From: Syntrophomonadaceae bacterium
GTDB taxonomy: Bacteria; Bacillota_D; Dethiobacteria; DTU022
Assembly (NCBI GenBank): GCA_003564505.1
Contig: PXFD01000098.1
Coordinates: 1 to 15,783, forward strand
Length of the DNA stretch: 15,783 bases
Direction of reading: 5' to 3'
The position numbers and the translations under genes were made by a program. Below, piece after piece: positions 1-6,998 of the stretch. The first letter of the stretch is position 1; each line of letters opens with the position of its first letter. The notes under the pieces are model-generated. The model did no database searches and was not told the DNA's origin. It saw only the letters and a program-made list of their open reading frames with translations.

Positions 1-607
1 CACTTTTCTCAAGCTCTTTGACAACGGGATCTTTTTGATCAGTCTTCAGTCGCATAGTAATTAGAGCTTTACCATCCTTCGAATAGGTAATAATCAGGCT
101 AATAATCAAAATATCCATTGAGCTAATCAGGGAAGTTAACTTGCCAAGTTCACCTATCTTATCTTCAAAAGAAACAACTATCTTTATTCCAGGCCGATCA
201 AAATTAAACACATCAATAAAAGCTTTAAAAAGGTCGCTTTCGGTAATAATTCCTACCAGATTATTTTTATCAGCGACTACAAGGGTGCCAAACTTTTTCT
301 CACGCATTAAAACCGCTGCTTCTTCGATCGCTTCATCAGGACCTATGGTAAGAACATCCTTGGTCATAATATCTTTAATCTTAATTTTCGGATAGAGATA
401 ATTTATTTCATGAATAGACAGACTGGTAGCCGGAGATGGTGATGCTTTAATTAAGTCGGTGTTGGTTACCAGCCCGATAAGTTTTCCCTTGGAAACAACA
501 GGCAGCCTCCTGATTGAATGGTCTTTTAACAACTCGAGAGCATCACCGACAGAATCATTCGGCCCGATAATTACCGGATCTGCAGACATATAATCACGTA
601 CATACAT
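1..607 (-). CDS. CBS-CBS-ACT domain protein, AcuB-like (3' end outside window)
   Basis: The reading frame is open from an ATG at 607-605 to the left edge, giving 202 visible residues; AGGAGG lies 9-10 bases upstream. Two CBS domains follow each other: residues about 1-57 (YMSADPVIIGPNDSVGDAL, then RRLPVV and GLVTNTDL) and about 75-132 (IKDIMTKDVLTIGPDEAI, then GTLVVADK and GIITESDLFKAF). From about residue 140 there is an ACT-type domain (RPGIKIVVSFEDKIGELGKL). CBS pairs usually bind adenine nucleotides and ACT domains small ligands such as amino acids; this order is that of AcuB-like proteins, which run to about 210-220 residues, so only a few residues are missing. The ligand cannot be read from the sequence. 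A 484-base gap separates it from the roadblock cluster upstream, so it may have its own promoter: a weak TTGATA/TATCAT pair and a TATAAT at 705-710 are possible. Confidence 0.88.
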   Translation of the reverse strand, partial: MYVRDYMSADPVIIGPNDSVGDALELLKDHSIRRLPVVSKGKLIGLVTNTDLIKASPSPATSLSIHEINYLYPKIKIKDIMTKDVLTIGPDEAIEEAAVLMREKKFGTLVVADKNNLVGIITESDLFKAFIDVFNFDRPGIKIVVSFEDKIGELGKLTSLISSMDILIISLIITYSKDGKALITMRLKTDQKDPVVKELEKS

Positions 608-1091
608 AAATTTCAGCCTCCTCTGGTTTTATGTTCTAACAGTCAGACTAAGCAATCATCATTTAGTTAAATAATTCGGGAAACATGATAGATTTCCTGC
701 ACTAATTATATCAACTTGATAGAGAAATAGTTAGGCCTTAGTTTTATCCTTTATAATAAGCTTTTAAACTCGGCCAACCTTTCTATATTCGGAAGCAGTC
801 AATTCCGAGGATTTTGTTGCACCGGCAAATACTCCATGATTCCAATTGAAAGTTTCATAGACCAGGGGCAACCGGACGAAGCAGCGTTCTCGAAAACAAT
901 GGCTGACAAAGGCATGCCATCCGGATTGTCCCACCCTGAAGTTTTACATTTTTCAATATCTTTACCTCGTATAATAGTTCAATAAAAAATAGCAATGGGT
1001 AACCATCGCCAGCCTGATGAACATCATATAATTTTGTGCATTCGGGTCTCAATTGGTCTTGAAACATTAGCCTTAAAACATTGTCATTTGC
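608..1091. other. 484-base intergenic stretch with a possible decayed coding remnant
   Basis: No intact gene is convincing here. The part nearest the CBS gene (608-780) is AT-rich, with possible promoter elements for that gene. Positions about 800-1067 are less AT-rich. On the minus strand two overlapping frames read like protein: one contains HQAGDGYPLLFFIELLYEV, and a second, offset frame continues with [19 protein letters not shown] and ends near 803. Together they would fit a frameshifted gene fragment, but I recognise no family. No ribosome binding site or terminator supports a functional gene. Confidence 0.35.
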
Positions 1092-1544
1092 CTATTTCAG
1101 GTTCTCAAGCACATTTGGAAGTGCAATGCTCATCAGCACGCCTATAGACGTTTTGGAAAGATCCACTAAGATATATTGCTGGTGTCCGGAAGAACTTGAA
1201 TTATTTGTTGAACGCCTTGTGCTTAAACTATCTTTACCTGGAGTAGATGACCTTAAATTTAAAACTACAACTAAACGATCGTCATTTAGATTTATTAAGT
1301 AATAATCCCCCAGACCCGGGTAGTTCGATTCCTGAAGTGTTTTTTTTAATATCCCTGATATTTGGCTGAAAAGTTTAATATGTTTTGGCATTACACCATA
1401 TAATGGCACAACCCCATGTTGATGATGAAAAGCAACAGATTTATTGGAACTGGTACACCATATATCAGTATCAACAAATCCATCGCCCAGGTCTTCTTTT
1501 AAGCTATTGATTACTTTTTTGATCTTTTCCAGAGTGATATGCAT
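1092..1544 (-). CDS. Roadblock/LC7-like small protein, paralog 1 (with Ser/Thr-rich insert)
   Basis: This 150-residue protein is one of three tandem paralogs. The shared core is an N-terminal helix, DLGDGF (18-23), DIW (27-29), a central helix, NYPGLGDYYLINL (74-86), a strand, and VDLSKTSIGVLMSIALP near the C-terminus. The predicted helix-strand-strand-helix-three strands-helix order fits the roadblock/LC7 fold, whose members regulate small GTPases or serve as dimerising scaffolds; this family call rests on pattern only. It alone carries an insert of about 23 residues (98-120), rich in Ser, Thr and Asn, between the two strands before VDLSKT, where the fold has a loop. An ATG at 1550 is possible, but the one at 1544 is preferred: AGGTGG lies 7 bases upstream, and this start puts 17 residues before DLG, as in the paralogs. 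Probably the last gene of the riboswitch-led cluster. Confidence 0.75.
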   Translation of the reverse strand: MHITLEKIKKVINSLKEDLGDGFVDTDIWCTSSNKSVAFHHQHGVVPLYGVMPKHIKLFSQISGILKKTLQESNYPGLGDYYLINLNDDRLVVVLNLRSSTPGKDSLSTRRSTNNSSSSGHQQYILVDLSKTSIGVLMSIALPNVLENLK

Positions 1545-1669
1545 AATCATGCCACCTCTCTACTTAATTCAATAATATAATGTTAGCATGCCTGATAAAG
1601 TAGGAAGAAGTCCTGGGAAATTCTCATGGGAACTACATTCCGATATTAAATTTAGGATGGATCAGCCAC

Positions 1670-2191
1670 TTACTCAGCCTTGTCTGCACAATAAATGCCG
1701 CCGGCAAATGCATTTAATACTTCTTTTAGATCCACTTTTTGACTAGATATGTTACTATTTTTAAGCTCTGTTTGTTTTTCTGATACTTTCGGGGTTTCCA
1801 GTTTTTTAACTTTCCTTTCATCTGTTAATATGTTTAGTAAGTTCGGCAGCACAACACTTATTAATAGCCCCACAGGTATTTTTGCAATATCAGCTACAAC
1901 AAATTGCCGATAACTGCCAATAGTAAAAACTACAGCTAAAAGATTATTATCAAGATTAATAAAGTAATAGTTACCAAGGCCTGGGTAGTCTAATGCATTA
2001 AGAATTTTTGATAACTTTTTAGTAACCTCATTGAATAAGGACGCGACTTTAGGGTTGCTGTTATACCTTTTATCATTTACCAGGGGCAACCCATCTGAAG
2101 CGGTCCAAATCTCTGTAGCCACAAGGCCTTCACCCAGGTCATCGCTGAGTGTTTTAAGTATCAATGTTTTTTTTTCTTGATCAATGCTCAC
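1670..2191 (-). CDS. Roadblock/LC7-like small protein, paralog 2 (with C-terminal tail)
   Basis: This protein has 173 residues. Its core matches its neighbours: DLGEGLVATEIW (18-29), ASDGLPLV (31-38, the stretch most like known roadblock proteins), DYPGLGNYYFINL (68-80) and VADIAKIPVGLLISVVLP near 98-115. A polar tail of about 50 residues follows (123-173), rich in Lys, Glu and Ser, ending in DLKEVLNAFAGGIYCADKAE; neither neighbour has it. I prefer a GTG start at 2191 to the in-frame ATGs further upstream (2230, 2200). It has AAGGA 8 bases upstream, and alignment gives the same 17 residues before DLG as in the other two copies. The N-terminal extension from the earlier ATGs would be low in complexity and would read through the Shine-Dalgarno. 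The function in this organism is unknown; the roadblock-like fold is inferred. Confidence 0.75.
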   Translation of the reverse strand: MSIDQEKKTLILKTLSDDLGEGLVATEIWTASDGLPLVNDKRYNSNPKVASLFNEVTKKLSKILNALDYPGLGNYYFINLDNNLLAVVFTIGSYRQFVVADIAKIPVGLLISVVLPNLLNILTDERKVKKLETPKVSEKQTELKNSNISSQKVDLKEVLNAFAGGIYCADKAE

Positions 2192-2278
2192 CCTAATCAT
2201 CCTTGCACCATTAAATATAATCATAATCATTATGTACTTAAAAATAAGATTGCCAACTTATTTGCTCCAACCCGCTCG

Positions 2279-2653
2279 CTAAGCTGTTGTTTTCTTAAGG
2301 CTCTCTAATAATTTTGGCAATACTATACTCATTAAAATTCCCATAGTTGTTTTTGAAAGATCAACCAGCATTCCTTGTTGATAATCACCTGCTTTAGTTA
2401 TTACAACCAGGAGCCCATTTTCAAGATGAACCATGTAATAATCACCTAAGCCCGGGTATTCTGCTCCAGCCAGTGTTTTATCTAGTGTACGTGTTACTTC
2501 ATTAAAAAGTGCCACAGCCTTTGGTTGGGAGTTATAACCGGCCAGGGAATGAGCATCCCTCGAATGCCAGATATCACTTGCAATAAATCCTTCACCGAGA
2601 TCGTCTTTAAGTTCTTCAATTATTGCATTAAAGTCCTCAATCATTTTACTCAT
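2279..2653 (-). CDS. Roadblock/LC7-like small protein, paralog 3 (minimal form)
   Basis: At 124 residues this is the shortest and cleanest of the three paralogs. A helix (EDFNAIIEELKDDL) is followed by GEGFIASDIW (20-29), a strand with SLAGYN, a long helix (PKAVALFNEVTRTLDKTL), EYPGLGDYYMVHLENG (65-80), a strand LLVVITKAGD, and MLVDLSKTTMGILMSIVLP (95-113) in a final strand-helix. The topology suggests a roadblock/LC7 (MglB-like) domain. No small GTPase partner is encoded in this window. The start chosen is the ATG at 2653, not the one at 2662: AAGGA lies 8 bases upstream of 2653 but almost touches the earlier ATG, and the same AAGGATGA block precedes the paralog 2 start. It lies 92 bases downstream of the acyl-CoA synthetase gene, on the same strand. 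Confidence 0.78.
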   Translation of the reverse strand: MSKMIEDFNAIIEELKDDLGEGFIASDIWHSRDAHSLAGYNSQPKAVALFNEVTRTLDKTLAGAEYPGLGDYYMVHLENGLLVVITKAGDYQQGMLVDLSKTTMGILMSIVLPKLLESLKKTTA

Positions 2654-2745
2654 TCTTCTCATCCTTCCTTATTACCAATTTTTATAATCCACCAACCTCC
2701 AAAACATTATCGAAAAGTGGAATGTTTAAGGGAGATCTTAATAGC

Positions 2746-4458
2746 TCAGGAATCAAATTCTTCCATAAAATCATCTATATCAAATATATCATCTTCCCAA
2801 TCCGGATATTTTTCAGTCTTTTCATCTTTGCAACTAGCCTTATCATTTTCTTCTTCGATCAGAGCCCTCCGCAACGGCTTTCCTACATTGCTTTTTGGAA
2901 GAATGCTGCGGAATTCAATAATACGCGGATGTTTATAGACCGCCAATTTTCTAGAACAATAATCAAGCAATTCTTCTTCCGAAACTGTAACGCCTGCTTT
3001 AGGAACAACATAGGTTTTAAGCGCTTCACCATAATACTCATCAGGAACTCCTATACTAAGAACCTCACTCACCTTTGGATGATGGAATAATAGTTCATCA
3101 ACTTCTCCCGGGAAAACATTCAATCCACCGGTAATGATCATATCTTTTTTACGCCCAACTATATAGAAAAAGCCACTGCCATCCATCTTGGCAATATCGC
3201 CGGTATAAAGCCATCCGTCACGCAGGGTTTTCGCAGTTTCTTCGGGGCGATTCCAGTAACCTTTCATGACCTGAGGTCCTTTAATAATGAGTTCACCCTC
3301 CATACCAATAGGAACTTCCTTAGTGCCGCTGTCTAAATCTACAATTCGGCATTCTGTATCAGGGAAAGGTAATCCAATGCTGCCAAACTTTCGAATCCCC
3401 TTGAAAGGGTTGGCATGCGTAGTCGGGGAAGCTTCGGTGAGACCGTACCCCTCTATAATTTTCAAACCATTTCTCGACTCTAAACGTTCAATCACGTCAA
3501 CTGGCATCGGCGCTCCGCCTGTACGCCAGATATCAACAGACTTTAGGTTGTGTTTGTCAGCATCGGGGTGATTAGCAATTGTAGTAAAAATTGTCGGAAC
3601 CCCCATAAAGAAAACAGGCTGATATTGATCTATCATTTCCAGGGTAGCATCTACATCAAAGTGCGAAGATAACAGAAGGCCGAATGGAGCTGTAAGGCCA
3701 AAATTCATAACTGCGGTCATCCCGGTAGCATGGAAAAAAGGCATAATTGCCAAACCAAACTGTTGAGCTGCCCCATTTTTGAATCGCTCTTGAAACCAAC
3801 CAGAAAACCATTCTCTTTTTTGGACCACATTACATATAAGGTTATAATGTGTCAGCATTGCTGCTTTAGGAGACCCTGTTGTCCCACCGGTATATTGTAA
3901 AACAGCAATATCTTCTTTAGGAGAAATATCTGCTTCGTGAAGATCAGGTGAATACTGATCAAGAAGTTGATCAAAATGCAAGTATTCTCCATTTAGATTC
4001 AATTCATTGTTTAACCTGTTAACAATTACATTTTCAACAGAAATCTTATTTTGCACAGCCTGAAAAGAATGGAGAACCACATCTGCAACTACAATAACTT
4101 TTGCGCCTGAATCATTAATAGCAAATTCCACTTCAGACGGCATATACAGTGGATCTATCTGGACTTCAATTGCACCGATTTTCATACAGCCGAAATATGC
4201 ATAAACATATTCAGGGCAATTAGGCATTATTATGGCAACGCGATCTCCCTGTTTAACGCCAAGGTCTTTTAGAGCAGATGCAAATTTATCAATGTTCTTA
4301 TGCATCTCTTTGAAGGTAATATTTTTACCGGAATAAACCATGGCAATATAATTGTCATAATCAGCAGTATTAATCTTTAAGAAACGATAAAGAGAAGTTT
4401 CGGGATATTCCAGGTTCCATTCAACGGGATAGTTATTTAGCCACATCTGTTCAGACAT
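2746..4458 (-). CDS. Long-chain fatty acyl-CoA synthetase (AMP-forming), FadD-like
   Basis: This 570-residue member of the ANL adenylate-forming superfamily activates a carboxylic acid, probably a medium- or long-chain fatty acid, to acyl-AMP and then acyl-CoA. All core motifs are present: the phosphate-binding YTGGTTGSPK (189-198), EGYGLTEASP (336-345), YTGD (418-421), GRKKDMIITGGLNVFPGEVDE at the hinge (435-455) and PKSNVGKPLRR (521-531), with the catalytic Lys527. The enzyme should therefore be active. After the usual end it has an unusual acidic, aromatic tail (about 536-570, including WEDDIFDIDDFMEEFDS). AGGAGG precedes the ATG by 9 bases. It lies 72 bases after the MORN gene, with no visible terminator between, so it is probably co-transcribed under the c-di-GMP riboswitch. 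The exact acyl substrate cannot be told from sequence. Confidence 0.93.
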   Translation of the reverse strand: MSEQMWLNNYPVEWNLEYPETSLYRFLKINTADYDNYIAMVYSGKNITFKEMHKNIDKFASALKDLGVKQGDRVAIIMPNCPEYVYAYFGCMKIGAIEVQIDPLYMPSEVEFAINDSGAKVIVVADVVLHSFQAVQNKISVENVIVNRLNNELNLNGEYLHFDQLLDQYSPDLHEADISPKEDIAVLQYTGGTTGSPKAAMLTHYNLICNVVQKREWFSGWFQERFKNGAAQQFGLAIMPFFHATGMTAVMNFGLTAPFGLLLSSHFDVDATLEMIDQYQPVFFMGVPTIFTTIANHPDADKHNLKSVDIWRTGGAPMPVDVIERLESRNGLKIIEGYGLTEASPTTHANPFKGIRKFGSIGLPFPDTECRIVDLDSGTKEVPIGMEGELIIKGPQVMKGYWNRPEETAKTLRDGWLYTGDIAKMDGSGFFYIVGRKKDMIITGGLNVFPGEVDELLFHHPKVSEVLSIGVPDEYYGEALKTYVVPKAGVTVSEEELLDYCSRKLAVYKHPRIIEFRSILPKSNVGKPLRRALIEEENDKASCKDEKTEKYPDWEDDIFDIDDFMEEFDS

Positions 4459-4530
4459 CTTTAGCTGCCTCCTGTGTGTAGACGGTTAAAGAAAATTGAT
4501 ATCTTTATTATTAAGCTATTGTATTTTATA

Positions 4531-5910
4531 TCACAAGATAATTACCATCATTAAAACCAGTGTAGTTATTAACAATACAGTTAATACAATATTCCAAATC
4601 CACAATGTCTTATTGTTATCTTTCTTGTCCAGCTGTTCTTTAAGCTCCTCAACATGCTTCATTAATTCAAGATCAGCTCTTCGCTCACTTTGCGATGCAG
4701 TCTCTTGATTCTCTGCCAGGACTTCCGGGCTTGCCGATATACTTTTATCGTCGTATTCCACTTTTTCTTCTTGTGATTCATTGACACTATGTTGAACCGG
4801 AGCATCAACGTCTTTTTCTCCAAAACTTCTTTGATCGGCTGGTGAGGTGGAATTAACCAATGTTTTTTCCTGCACTCCACTTGTATTCTGGGTAGTAAAT
4901 TCTTGTTCTTCCGGCAGCATGTCAATCTGCTTTGGACGTATTTCATCATCTACCCATTCACCTTCGAATTTGCTGCCATCCTTATTTATCATTGTTCCCG
5001 GACCGTCTTTCTTATCATCTACCCAGGAACCTATAAATACACTGCCATCTTCATAGAACATAACCCCTTGCCCATGGCGCTTTCCTTCAAATCTCTGACC
5101 GATATATTTAAGGTTATTCGGGTAAATCATGACGCCGAAACCGTTTATGCTATCATTTTCCCATTCTCCAATATACTTTTTACCTGATGTATCAACTATC
5201 AGGCCGTCACCATGCTTTTTGCCATCTTTCCATTCACCTACATACTGCTTGCCATCCTGCCAGGATAGGACCCCTAATTCATTAGGTTCAAGTATTGATT
5301 CTCTTTTATCTTGTTTGTCTGGCTGAAGCCAAATCTGATCATCAGTTCTTTTACCTTCTGCCCACTTGCAGAAGAATATATTTCCATTTGCGTAAACCAT
5401 AAGGCCTTGACCATCTCTTTTGCACTCTTTCCATTCACCCAAATATTTACCAACATATTTGTTTTCTTCCAAGTAAGTCATAACACCCTGCCCATATCGC
5501 TTACCAGCTTTCCATTCCCCTAAATATGTCCTTCCATCAGGCCATTTGATTATCCCCTGGCCACCAGGCTTGTCATTTAGCCATTCGCCTACATATTTTG
5601 CTCCTTTACTTTTAGTCCAAGTGCCTAAACCATTTCTTTTACCATTTTTATAGCTTCCTTCATAGCTGCTTCCGTCGGGCCAAATTAAACAACCCTTGCC
5701 ATTCGGTTTATCATTTTCCCATTCACCTGTGTACTTTCGCCCATCAGAATAAACCATGGTTCCCTGGCCATGTTTTAATCCTGATTTAAATTCACCTTCA
5801 TATTTACTTCCGTCAGAGTAGATTTTACTGCCATGGCTATCTCTTTTTTCAAGGTTACGATCATTAGGTTGACTTCTTCCATCTGGAAATAGATAAATAC
5901 CGTTACCCAC
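4531..5910 (-). CDS. MORN-repeat protein with C-terminal membrane anchor
   Basis: This 459-residue protein is built almost wholly of MORN repeats (residues about 1-325): about twelve units of the form KYxGEW...KxxGxGxxxxxDG, mostly 23 residues apart. One unit is degenerate (IFFCKWAEG) and an insert of about 21 residues separates it from the next. A polar linker follows (328-410), then a short charged coiled coil (ERRADLELMKHVEELKEQLDKK), then one hydrophobic segment (435-459) at the extreme C-terminus, so the repeats should face the cytoplasm from a tail anchor. MORN repeats in other proteins bind phospholipids or act as scaffolds; no catalytic domain is visible. The start is taken as GTG at 5910, with AAGGA 8 bases upstream. 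A TTG at 5928 is in frame but has no ribosome binding site. It is the first gene after the riboswitch, with a leader of about 120 bases between. Confidence 0.88.
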   Translation of the reverse strand: MGNGIYLFPDGRSQPNDRNLEKRDSHGSKIYSDGSKYEGEFKSGLKHGQGTMVYSDGRKYTGEWENDKPNGKGCLIWPDGSSYEGSYKNGKRNGLGTWTKSKGAKYVGEWLNDKPGGQGIIKWPDGRTYLGEWKAGKRYGQGVMTYLEENKYVGKYLGEWKECKRDGQGLMVYANGNIFFCKWAEGKRTDDQIWLQPDKQDKRESILEPNELGVLSWQDGKQYVGEWKDGKKHGDGLIVDTSGKKYIGEWENDSINGFGVMIYPNNLKYIGQRFEGKRHGQGVMFYEDGSVFIGSWVDDKKDGPGTMINKDGSKFEGEWVDDEIRPKQIDMLPEEQEFTTQNTSGVQEKTLVNSTSPADQRSFGEKDVDAPVQHSVNESQEEKVEYDDKSISASPEVLAENQETASQSERRADLELMKHVEELKEQLDKKDNNKTLWIWNIVLTVLLITTLVLMMVIIL

Positions 5911-6015
5911 TTTTATCTTCCTTCCCAACCCATTTTTTTAAGCTAACATTCTCGTTGTGCGTTAGGGTCTCTAATTATTTTTAATTGCCGAAAACAAGTA
6001 TAATTTAATAGAAGA

Positions 6016-6044
6016 ATAAAAATAGCCCTTTTGGTAGCCAGGCT
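6016..6044 (-). terminator. Probable riboswitch expression platform (conditional terminator)
   Basis: On the minus strand the 3' part of the aptamer contains AGCCU (6044-6040). This can pair with GGGCU (6028-6024), which is followed at once by AUUUUUAUU, a weak intrinsic terminator. The same GGGCU is perfectly complementary to AGCCC (6122-6118) just 5' of the aptamer, which would extend the closing helix P1. The two pairings exclude each other, the usual layout of a transcriptional switch. Stem strength was judged by eye only. Confidence 0.5.
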
Positions 6045-6112
6045 GTCATAATTTGCGAACAAATCTTAGACCCTTAGCTTTGCGCCCCTGCCTTTCGACA
6101 GGTTTGCCTTTA
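6033..6112 (-). ncRNA. Cyclic-di-GMP-I riboswitch (GEMM-I aptamer)
   Basis: Read on the minus strand, the conserved blocks of the class I c-di-GMP aptamer occur in order. GGCAAACC is followed by a short stem CCUG/CAGG closed by the CGAAAG tetraloop (P2). Next come GGGGCGCAAAGC, UAAGGGUCUAAG, a second stem AUUUG-UUCG-CAAAU (P3), then AUGACAGCCUGGCUACC, which closes P1. The first G of GGCAAACC aligns with the guanine that recognises c-di-GMP (A in the cGAMP-binding GEMM-Ib variant), so c-di-GMP is the expected ligand. The aptamer lies between a consensus promoter and the MORN-repeat gene and should control that gene and those co-transcribed with it. Confidence 0.92.
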
Positions 6113-6147
6113 TCATTGGGCTGTGCTTTTAAATAAATATTAATTAT

Positions 6148-6176
6148 ATTATATCTATTTAAATTAATCATGTCAA
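6148..6176 (-). promoter_or_regulatory. Consensus sigma-A promoter of the riboswitch operon
   Basis: On the minus strand a perfect -35 TTGACA (6176-6171) and perfect -10 TATAAT (6153-6148) are separated by exactly 17 bases. Transcription would begin near 6141, about 30 bases before the aptamer core, so the leader RNA includes the whole riboswitch. Such a strong promoter suggests that control is mainly by the riboswitch after initiation. Confidence 0.88.
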
Positions 6177-6279
6177 TCTAAAAAAAGCGGGAATTATTAT
6201 TCTCAAGCATAATTATTTTATCCTTTAAATATCTTAATCAGAATGCTAATTTAGCTGTTACTTGCCCGCAATTTTTAGC

Positions 6280-6314
6280 AAAAAAATGCAGGTTGTATAG
6301 TTAGAACCTGCATT
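6280..6314 (-). terminator. Intrinsic terminator after the UspA gene
   Basis: A 10-base perfect stem (AATGCAGGTT at 6285-6294 with AACCTGCATT at 6305-6314) encloses a 10-base loop, and on the minus strand a run of U residues follows. It lies 37 bases past the stop of the UspA gene and separates it from the riboswitch promoter. The T-run on the plus side is short, so it works chiefly for the minus strand. Confidence 0.85.
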
Positions 6315-6350
6315 TTCCATTAAGTAGTAATTTTATTGGATTTTAATACA

Positions 6351-6833
6351 TTATTTTACAACAGCTACAACACAGTTTTTTGCCTGTTGAAGCACGGCAT
6401 TGCTGACACTGCCCAGGAAAAGTTTCTTCAAACCACCCAGACCTCTGCTTCCGATAACAACCATATCAAAACCTTCTTGTTCTGCAACACCTAAAATTGT
6501 CTCAGATGGGTGCCCTTGCTTTAAAATTTTTCGAACCCGCATTCCCTTATCTTCAAAAACCTTTGCTGCTTCATTTAGGATTTCTTCTCTTTCTTCCTCA
6601 AACTGTTTCTGGATCTCTTCAAACCTGTCTAATTCAGCCTTGCTAACATTATCTCTTGTTACTGCACCAACTTCATAATCCGGATAATAAGGAAACTCCG
6701 GTTTTTTCTCGTAAACATGGATTACTGCTATTTCTATATTACTACAACCTTCTGCAATGTTAATCGCTTTGTATAATGCTTTTTCACTATGTTCGGAACC
6801 ATCGGTGCAAACCAACATTTTCATTTTGCTCAC
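6351..6833 (-). CDS. Universal stress protein, UspA family
   Basis: This 160-residue single-domain universal stress protein has the usual family length. It starts KMLVCTDGSEHSEKAL with the conserved Asp11 and ends with the ATP-binding signature Gly-2x-Gly-9x-Gly-Ser (GSRGLGG at 128-134, GS at 141-142), so it belongs to the ATP-binding UspA branch. Such proteins are cytoplasmic dimers tied to stress endurance; the partner is unknown. A charged insert (RFEEIQKQFEEEREEIL) lies in the middle, as in many Firmicutes members. AGAGGAG lies about 8 bases before the ATG. A possible promoter (TTGTTA, 16 bases, TAAAAT) lies at 6914-6941 and a strong terminator follows at 6280-6314, so it appears to be transcribed alone. 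Confidence 0.93.
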   Translation of the reverse strand: MSKMKMLVCTDGSEHSEKALYKAINIAEGCSNIEIAVIHVYEKKPEFPYYPDYEVGAVTRDNVSKAELDRFEEIQKQFEEEREEILNEAAKVFEDKGMRVRKILKQGHPSETILGVAEQEGFDMVVIGSRGLGGLKKLFLGSVSNAVLQQAKNCVVAVVK

Positions 6834-6913
6834 TCCTCTTTACTATTAATTTGCTAACCTGTCTAAATAGGGGACGCTAAGCTGATATTGAAACCATTAA
6901 TAAATCTATCTTA

Positions 6914-6941
6914 ATTTTATCATAAACAGATGTAATAACAA
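6914..6941 (-). promoter_or_regulatory. Possible promoter of the UspA gene
   Basis: On the minus strand TTGTTA (6941-6936) and TAAAAT (6919-6914) lie 16 bases apart, about 80 bases before the start codon. The match is moderate and nothing better is visible in the AT-rich 236-base gap. Confidence 0.4.
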
Positions 6942-6998
6942 ATATTTTGCAATTGCATATTTTTTTAGCAACAAAGCATTCAGGGTAAATTCAACAAT

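Noticed and set aside
855..1067. 70-codon minus-strand ORF as an intact gene
   Set aside because: No ribosome binding site, no recognisable domain, and a second frame looks equally protein-like; treated as a possible remnant only.
2192..2278. TTGGCA upstream of paralog 2 as an internal promoter
   Set aside because: No acceptable -10 hexamer lies at 16-18 bases, so an independent promoter is not supported.
5911..5940. Short ATG ORF (MGWEGR) just before the MORN gene as a leader peptide
   Set aside because: It merely spans the ribosome binding site of the GTG start and has none of its own.
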